Positions 59,588-64,000 of a stretch of DNA of 64,000 nucleotides are shown piece after piece. Origin of the DNA: Micavibrio sp964400125 (GTDB lineage: Bacteria; Pseudomonadota; Alphaproteobacteria; Micavibrionales; Micavibrionaceae); the NCBI GenBank assembly GCA_964400125.1, contig CAYNSR010000001.1:62001-126000 (forward strand). The letters run 5' to 3'. The notes beneath the pieces are model-generated. The model worked only from the letters and a program-made list of their open reading frames with translations. It searched no databases and was not told where the DNA came from. Within the stretch, counting starts at the first letter, position 1. The number at the start of each line of letters is the position of its first letter. The translations under genes and the position numbers were made by a program.

Positions 59588-59632
59588 AAAAAGTTCCCGA
59601 AATAAAAATTTTCTCCGATGTATGAACTTTTT
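59588..59632 (-). terminator. Possible terminator after the 153-residue hypothetical gene
   Basis: AAAAAGTTC (59632-59624 on the minus strand) pairs with GAACTTTTT (59596-59588) over 9 bp. The loop is 27 bases and A/T-rich. The long loop makes it a modest prediction. Confidence 0.5.
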
Positions 59633-60093
59633 TAAAATGGCTGGAAAGGTGTGGATGTCGGCGTTGCATCTTCGAGACTCGCCATTGCCTTCCTGATACG
59701 CGGCTTATTGGCGGCAACATCGGCAATATTCTGCACCAGGTTTTTGGGATCGATATTCACGCAATAGGCCGTCTCAAGAACGACAGATTCGATGAATCTA
59801 TGAATTGTCTCCAGATCAGCATCAAGCGCCAACCTGAAATCACCATCGGGTATTCCACTGTCACCAGAGTCGCCAGCATCTTTATCTGACCGGCTAATTC
59901 GGGCGCATATCCCATCTTCGGAGGAAAAATCAATTACCATGTCCTCAAGATCATTCAGCCAGACAACAATACGGCGATTCCACAGGCTACCCGTTCCGGA
60001 AACGCGGCCGGGGCAAAGATCGTTCAAAGCGCATTCCAAAACCAGCAGCATTCCCGCTGCGCGCATTTGCGATTCTGTTTTTCTTTGATCCAT
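59632..60093 (-). CDS. Hypothetical protein, 153 residues
   Basis: The start is ATG 60093, ten bases after GAGG; a GTG at 60102 would use the same site too closely. There is no signal peptide or membrane helix. The sequence is mixed, with LVLECALNDLCPGRVSG near the start, an acidic DKDAGDSGDSGIPDGD linker, and a helical end (NPKNLVQNI-like DPKNLVQNIADVAANK). I do not recognise the family. The acidic Asp/Gly segment might bind calcium but lacks a clear repeat. It lies between the TonB operon and the ABC-F gene, all on the minus strand. Confidence 0.7.
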   Translation of the reverse strand: MDQRKTESQMRAAGMLLVLECALNDLCPGRVSGTGSLWNRRIVVWLNDLEDMVIDFSSEDGICARISRSDKDAGDSGDSGIPDGDFRLALDADLETIHRFIESVVLETAYCVNIDPKNLVQNIADVAANKPRIRKAMASLEDATPTSTPFQPF

Positions 60094-60225
60094 CAATGAC
60101 ACCTCGTGCGCATTCTCGCATCCGTTACCTTAAGAAAAGGTTAAGGCGGATTATGCTCCCTGTCAATGAGTTCACAAAAAACCCGGCGGGAAACAGCCCT
60201 TTTTAAACGATTGAGAAAGAATTCC

Positions 60226-62088
60226 TTAAGCGGTCTGCATCTCCAGCCAGACTGCTTCCTGCGCGTCCAGATCATCGACGGCCTTTTTATAGAGTCTTTG
60301 CGCTTCGGCAAGTTTTTTGTGATCGTTATAACAATCAGGCTCGGCCATTCTGGTTTCAAGTTTTTTCTTTTCCTGCTCCAGCCGTGCAATCTCTTTTTCC
60401 GCGACCGTAATCTTTTTTTGCTGCGTCGATGCCGTTTCTTTTCGTTCCATCGGCGTTACGGCGGATTTAGCGCCTTTTGCCTTCTTGCCTTTTTCTTCCT
60501 TTCTTTCTTCCCGGCGCGACTGGACCGTGAAATTCCGATAATCGTTAAGATCGCCGTCAAAATCCGTTACGGCCCCATCTTTGACAAGCCACAGCCTGTC
60601 CGCGACACGCTCCACCATATTCGGATCATGACTGACGATGACGATCGCACCCTCGTAAGTATTGAGGGCATGCACCAGCGCCTCCCTTGCATCGATATCA
60701 AGATGGTTTGTCGGCTCATCCAAAAGCAGCAAATGCGGCGCATTGAAACTCATAAATGCAAACAGGAGCCTTGCCTTCTCCCCCCCGCTGAGCGCAGAAA
60801 TCCTGTTATCGGATAAATCTCGTGAAAAACCAAATGCCCCGAGTTTGGCCCGCACCACCGGCTCCCGCACATCGGGGTCCTTTTGCGCCATAAGTTTGTG
60901 CATTTCGTAATAAGGTGTGCTGTCCATATCCAGCTCTTCCGTCTGGTGCTGGGAGAAATAACCTATCCGCAATTTACTGGAACGCACAACCTCGCCGCTC
61001 ATGACCCCCAGCTTTCCGGCGATCAGTTTCATCAGCGTCGATTTACCGTTCCCGTTTGCCCCCAGCAGAGCAATACGGTCATCGAAATCTATATTTTCAT
61101 GCACCTGCCGCAAAATCGGCTGTCCTTCCGTATAGCCGACATCCGCCTTGTTGATCGATATCATCGGCGATGAGGTTTTATCCGGATTGGGAAAGACAAA
61201 ACGTACCGCACGATCGGCAATAACCGCATCGACCATGTCCATACGTTCCATTGCCTTGATCCGGCTTTGCGCCTGACGCGCCTTGCTGGCCTTGGCCTTG
61301 AAGCGATCGACAAATTTTTGCATATGGGCGCGTTCGGACTGCTGCTTTTCATGCATTTTTTGCTGCAACCCGAGGCGCAAGGCGCGCTCGCGCTCGAATG
61401 TGTCGTAATTTCCGGTATAAAGGGTCAATTTTTGTTTATCGACATGAATGACATGATCAACGCACTTGTTCAGCAATTCCCTGTCATGTGAAATCATCAT
61501 CAACGTATGGGGATAGGAAATAAGATAACTTTCGAGCCACATGATCGCTTCGAGATCAAGATGGTTGGTCGGTTCGTCCAGCAACAGGAATTCCGGCTCT
61601 ATAAACAGGACGGATGCCAGCATAACCCGCATCTGCCATCCACCGCTGAAAGAAGAAAACGGCTCATAAAGCTGGTGTTCCTTAAACCCCAGACCAGTCA
61701 GTAAAATAGCAACCTTGGCGGGTGCGGCATAGGCGTCCATATCCGACAGGCGCTGGTAGATATCGGCAATTTTGTTCGGGTCCGCTTCTGTTTCCGCATC
61801 TTTCCACAATTGCGCCATTTCTTCATTGGCGGATAAAACCAGATCCATCAGCGGCGCATCGGTATCGGGGATATCCTGACGCACCATCGCCATGCGCTGG
61901 GTTCCGGTCATGCTGACGCTGCCGCCGTCGGGCGAAAGATCGCCGGTAATTAATTTGAACAAGGTTGATTTTCCGGCCCCGTTCAGGCCAACAACCCCCA
62001 CGCGCCACCGATCCATGACGTTGAGGCTACAATTATCAAGAATCGTCCGGCCACCGATCTTGTAGGTCAAATTGGATATACTCAGCAT
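60226..62088 (-). CDS. ABC-F family ATPase (YheS/Uup type)
   Basis: A 620-residue protein with two ATPase domains and no membrane segment. Walker A motifs are GLNGAGKSTLFKL and GANGNGKSTLMKL; signatures FSGGWQMRVMLAS and LSGGEKARLLFAF; Walker B LLLDEPTNHLDLEA and LLLDEPTNHLDIDA. The linker has the ABC-F hallmark of a charged helix pair (RFKAKASKARQAQSRIKAME). A C-terminal coiled coil follows (AEKEIARLEQEKKKLETRMA). ABC-F proteins act on ribosomes, and the length and C-terminal coil fit the YheS or Uup branches. Which of these it is cannot be fixed by eye. It is a housekeeping-type gene, divergent from the deaminase. Confidence 0.93.
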   Translation of the reverse strand: MLSISNLTYKIGGRTILDNCSLNVMDRWRVGVVGLNGAGKSTLFKLITGDLSPDGGSVSMTGTQRMAMVRQDIPDTDAPLMDLVLSANEEMAQLWKDAETEADPNKIADIYQRLSDMDAYAAPAKVAILLTGLGFKEHQLYEPFSSFSGGWQMRVMLASVLFIEPEFLLLDEPTNHLDLEAIMWLESYLISYPHTLMMISHDRELLNKCVDHVIHVDKQKLTLYTGNYDTFERERALRLGLQQKMHEKQQSERAHMQKFVDRFKAKASKARQAQSRIKAMERMDMVDAVIADRAVRFVFPNPDKTSSPMISINKADVGYTEGQPILRQVHENIDFDDRIALLGANGNGKSTLMKLIAGKLGVMSGEVVRSSKLRIGYFSQHQTEELDMDSTPYYEMHKLMAQKDPDVREPVVRAKLGAFGFSRDLSDNRISALSGGEKARLLFAFMSFNAPHLLLLDEPTNHLDIDAREALVHALNTYEGAIVIVSHDPNMVERVADRLWLVKDGAVTDFDGDLNDYRNFTVQSRREERKEEKGKKAKGAKSAVTPMERKETASTQQKKITVAEKEIARLEQEKKKLETRMAEPDCYNDHKKLAEAQRLYKKAVDDLDAQEAVWLEMQTA

Positions 62089-62206
62089 TCAGGCTCGCTT
62101 TGTCAGGGGTGCGTTATGCCATAAAATGGCGGCAAAAGCGAAGATTTAATGATCCATATTGCAGGGTGCGCGTTTCCTGCTATGTTTTCGGCAACGGAGG
62201 ATCATC

Positions 62207-63235
62207 ATGACCGGAATCGACGGATTTATCGAAAACATGCCCAAGGTCGAACTGCACCTGCATATCGAAGGCAGCCTTGAACCTGAATTGATGTTCGCTC
62301 TGGCACAGCGCAACAATATCGCCATCCCGTTCCAATCCATTGAGGATGTTCGCCGTGCCTATAACTTTTCGAACCTTCAGGATTTTCTCGATATTTATTA
62401 TCAGGGGATGAATGTCTTGCGCACGGAGCAGGATTTTTACGACCTGACCATGGCGTATCTGAAGCGTGTCTCCGCGCAAAATGTTGTTCACACCGAAATT
62501 TTCTTCGACCCGCAGGGACACACCGAACGCGGCATTCCTTTTGAAACGGCGCTAAACGGCATTACCCGCGCCCTCGATGAGGGAAAAAAGAATCTGGGCG
62601 TTACATCGCATTTGATTATGTGCTTCCTGCGCCACCTGTCGGAAGACAGCGCCATGAAAACGCTCGAACAGGCCCTCCCCTATAAAGACAAAATCATTGG
62701 CGTCGGACTGGACAGCTCCGAAGTCGGCCACCCTCCGTCCAAATTTTCCCGCGTCTTTGAAAAAGCCCGTGCCGAAGGATTTCTGATTGTCGCCCATGCC
62801 GGAGAGGAAGGCCCGCCGGACTATGTCTGGCAAGCCCTCGATGACCTGAAAATCCAGCGTATGGACCACGGAAACCGCTCTTTAGAAGATCCAGAACTGG
62901 TCCGACGTATTGTCGATGAGGGCATGGCCCTAACGGTATGCCCGCTCAGCAACCTGAAACTTTGCGTCGTCAAGGACATGAAAAACCACCCGATCCGGCG
63001 CATGCTCGACCTCGGCATCAAGGCAACGGTCAATTCCGACGATCCCTCCTATTTTGGGGGGTACATGAATGAAAATTACAAGTCCATAGCCCATGCGCTC
63101 GACCTGAGCCGTGAAGATATTCTCACTCTGGCCAGAAACAGTATCACGGCAAGCTTTATTTCCGGCCCGGAAAAACAAAGACTGATGACCGATCTTGACG
63201 GCTATGCAAACGCCGCATCTGTATCCGCCGGATGA
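62207..63235 (+). CDS. Adenosine deaminase family, probable adenine deaminase
   Basis: A 342-residue metal-dependent deaminase. The start is ATG 62207, with SD GGAGG; the frame from 62159 lacks one. PKVELHLHIEGSLEPEL holds the first metal-binding H-x-H, IVAHAGEEGPP the next His and catalytic Glu, and NSDDPSYFGG the last Asp residues. DSSEVGHPPSKF and RMDHG are the forms seen in the adenine deaminase branch (as in Pseudomonas PA0148), not in true adenosine deaminases. The product would convert adenine to hypoxanthine in purine salvage. Substrate is therefore a family-based inference. The flavoprotein gene follows with overlap. Confidence 0.9.
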   Translation: MTGIDGFIENMPKVELHLHIEGSLEPELMFALAQRNNIAIPFQSIEDVRRAYNFSNLQDFLDIYYQGMNVLRTEQDFYDLTMAYLKRVSAQNVVHTEIFFDPQGHTERGIPFETALNGITRALDEGKKNLGVTSHLIMCFLRHLSEDSAMKTLEQALPYKDKIIGVGLDSSEVGHPPSKFSRVFEKARAEGFLIVAHAGEEGPPDYVWQALDDLKIQRMDHGNRSLEDPELVRRIVDEGMALTVCPLSNLKLCVVKDMKNHPIRRMLDLGIKATVNSDDPSYFGGYMNENYKSIAHALDLSREDILTLARNSITASFISGPEKQRLMTDLDGYANAASVSAG

Positions 63236-64000
63236 AACCGTGATATTGATTATAGGCGGAGGACCAGCGGGCCTTATGGCTGCGGAAACGCTTGCCGCGA
63301 ACGGATACGCGGCAACGGTTTATGATCGCAAACCTTCTGTAGGCCGCAAATTCCTGATGGCCGGACGCGGCGGATTGAACATCACCCATTCCGAACCACT
63401 GGAGCATTTTCTGGATCGTTACGGCGCGGCGCGGGCGTGGATCGGCCCGATCATCGAAAATTTTACGCCCGATGAAATGCGACTCTGGTGCCATGATTTG
63501 GGGCAGGAGACCTTTATCGGTTCCAGCGGACGCATTTTTCCAAAGAGTTTCAAGGCCTCACCATTGCTGCGGGCGTGGATTGCGCGACTGGAATCCGCCG
63601 GAACACGCTTTGTCACACAACATGACTGGACGGGATGGGACGATCAGGGAAGGTTCACTTTCCTGACACCGGGTCACGAAACCATCGCGGTTTCCGCCAA
63701 CGCCGCATTGCTGGCGCTCGGCGGCGCATCATGGCCGAAACTGGGGTCGGACGGGAGTTGGGTCCCGCTCCTGGCTGAAAAAAATGTCCCTCTTGCACCG
63801 CTGCGTCCGGCAAATTGCGGATTTCATGTAAACTGGTCGCAAGTCTTTCGTGAAAAATATGCAGGCCAGCCGTTAAAATCTGTCAGCCTCTCATTTTCCG
63901 GAAAAACAATCTCCGGCGATGCCATGATCGGAAAAAATGGTATCGAAGGTGGCGCAATTTATGCCCTCTCCGCCCCGTTGCGCGACATGATTGATAAAAC
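63204..64000 (+). CDS. FAD-dependent flavoprotein (TIGR03862/HI0933-like), 5' part
   Basis: The frame is open to the window end, so the gene is truncated here. ATG 63204 gives MQTPHLYPPDETVILIIGGG and overlaps the deaminase by 32 bases; the GTG at 63240 is an alternative start nearer the family norm. LIIGGGPAGLMAAETLAANG is the dinucleotide-binding motif. VGRKFLMAGRGGLNITHSEP is the strongly conserved second motif of HI0933/BaiN-like flavoproteins. LLALGGASWPKLGSDGSW matches the TIGR03862 branch, common in alphaproteobacteria. Enzymatic function of the branch is not known. Confidence 0.88.
   Translation, partial: MQTPHLYPPDETVILIIGGGPAGLMAAETLAANGYAATVYDRKPSVGRKFLMAGRGGLNITHSEPLEHFLDRYGAARAWIGPIIENFTPDEMRLWCHDLGQETFIGSSGRIFPKSFKASPLLRAWIARLESAGTRFVTQHDWTGWDDQGRFTFLTPGHETIAVSANAALLALGGASWPKLGSDGSWVPLLAEKNVPLAPLRPANCGFHVNWSQVFREKYAGQPLKSVSLSFSGKTISGDAMIGKNGIEGGAIYALSAPLRDMIDK

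Noticed and set aside
1..64000. CRISPR array, prophage or replication origin
   Set aside because: I saw no regularly spaced repeats, phage structural genes, or DnaA-box cluster; apart from the first 1.9 kb the window is ordinary gene-dense chromosome.

Overview
The window looks like a chromosome segment of a facultatively anaerobic, nitrate-respiring alphaproteobacterium of mid GC content. The lineage is inferred from families typical of that class: a BatA/DUF4159/DUF58 set with TIGR02302 (DUF4175) and DUF1194 proteins, a SAM-II-type leader on metE, a DUF6538-type integrase and a TIGR03862-like flavoprotein. No rRNA or complete tRNA is present, so the species is not identified.

Layout. 1-1.88 kb is the decayed edge of a mobile island: the end of a type I restriction subunit, a tRNA-Ser-like attachment core, and an integrase cut off by an IS3-family transposase remnant. 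1.88-21.6 kb is a nitrate-respiration block. It holds molybdenum-cofactor genes (moaA, fused moaCB, moaD, moaE, mobA), two Crp/Fnr regulators, nnrU, nnrS, narK1-narK2-narGHJI with a parvulin, moeA and a TauE-type permease. 21.7-31.2 kb carries further anaerobic functions: ubiT-ubiU-ubiV (oxygen-independent ubiquinone synthesis) with a Cys/His-rich lipoprotein, nrdD-nrdG, an outer-membrane channel, an unknown protein and hemN. 31.2-35 kb holds L-lactate dehydrogenase and cysD-cysNC. 35.2-46.5 kb is a MoxR/BatA-type envelope cluster in which two normally single-chain proteins are split, with the pieces on opposite strands. 46.7-51.1 kb has dusB, metF and metE. 51.2-52.6 kb holds four small stress- or envelope-type genes. 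52.8-59.4 kb has two hybrid histidine kinases, one in an operon with a YfiR-family protein and a TonB-dependent receptor. 59.6-64 kb has an unknown protein, an ABC-F ATPase, a probable adenine deaminase and the start of a flavoprotein.

How the parts work together. Seven TTGAN-N4-NTCAA boxes are visible. Four, at moaA, narG, ubiT and nrdD, are each followed after exactly 22 bp by a -10-like hexamer, which is class II FNR/DNR promoter geometry. Both Crp/Fnr proteins have the ETFSR recognition helix expected to read such boxes and lack FNR's N-terminal cysteine cluster, so they are more likely DNR/NnrR-like. One regulon would then couple nitrate uptake and reduction, molybdenum cofactor, anaerobic quinone, haem and dNTP synthesis. 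RNA and repressor layers are also visible: a probable molybdenum-cofactor riboswitch on moaA, a SAM-II-type riboswitch on metE, and tandem NrdR boxes on nrdD.

The most unusual features are the clean fission and inversion of the DUF4175 and DUF4159 proteins in the MoxR cluster, the moaA leader RNA, the Gly/Cys-rich NarH tail, the Cys/His-rich lipoprotein coupled to ubiV, and Gly-Gly codons that double as ribosome-binding sites in the moa operon.
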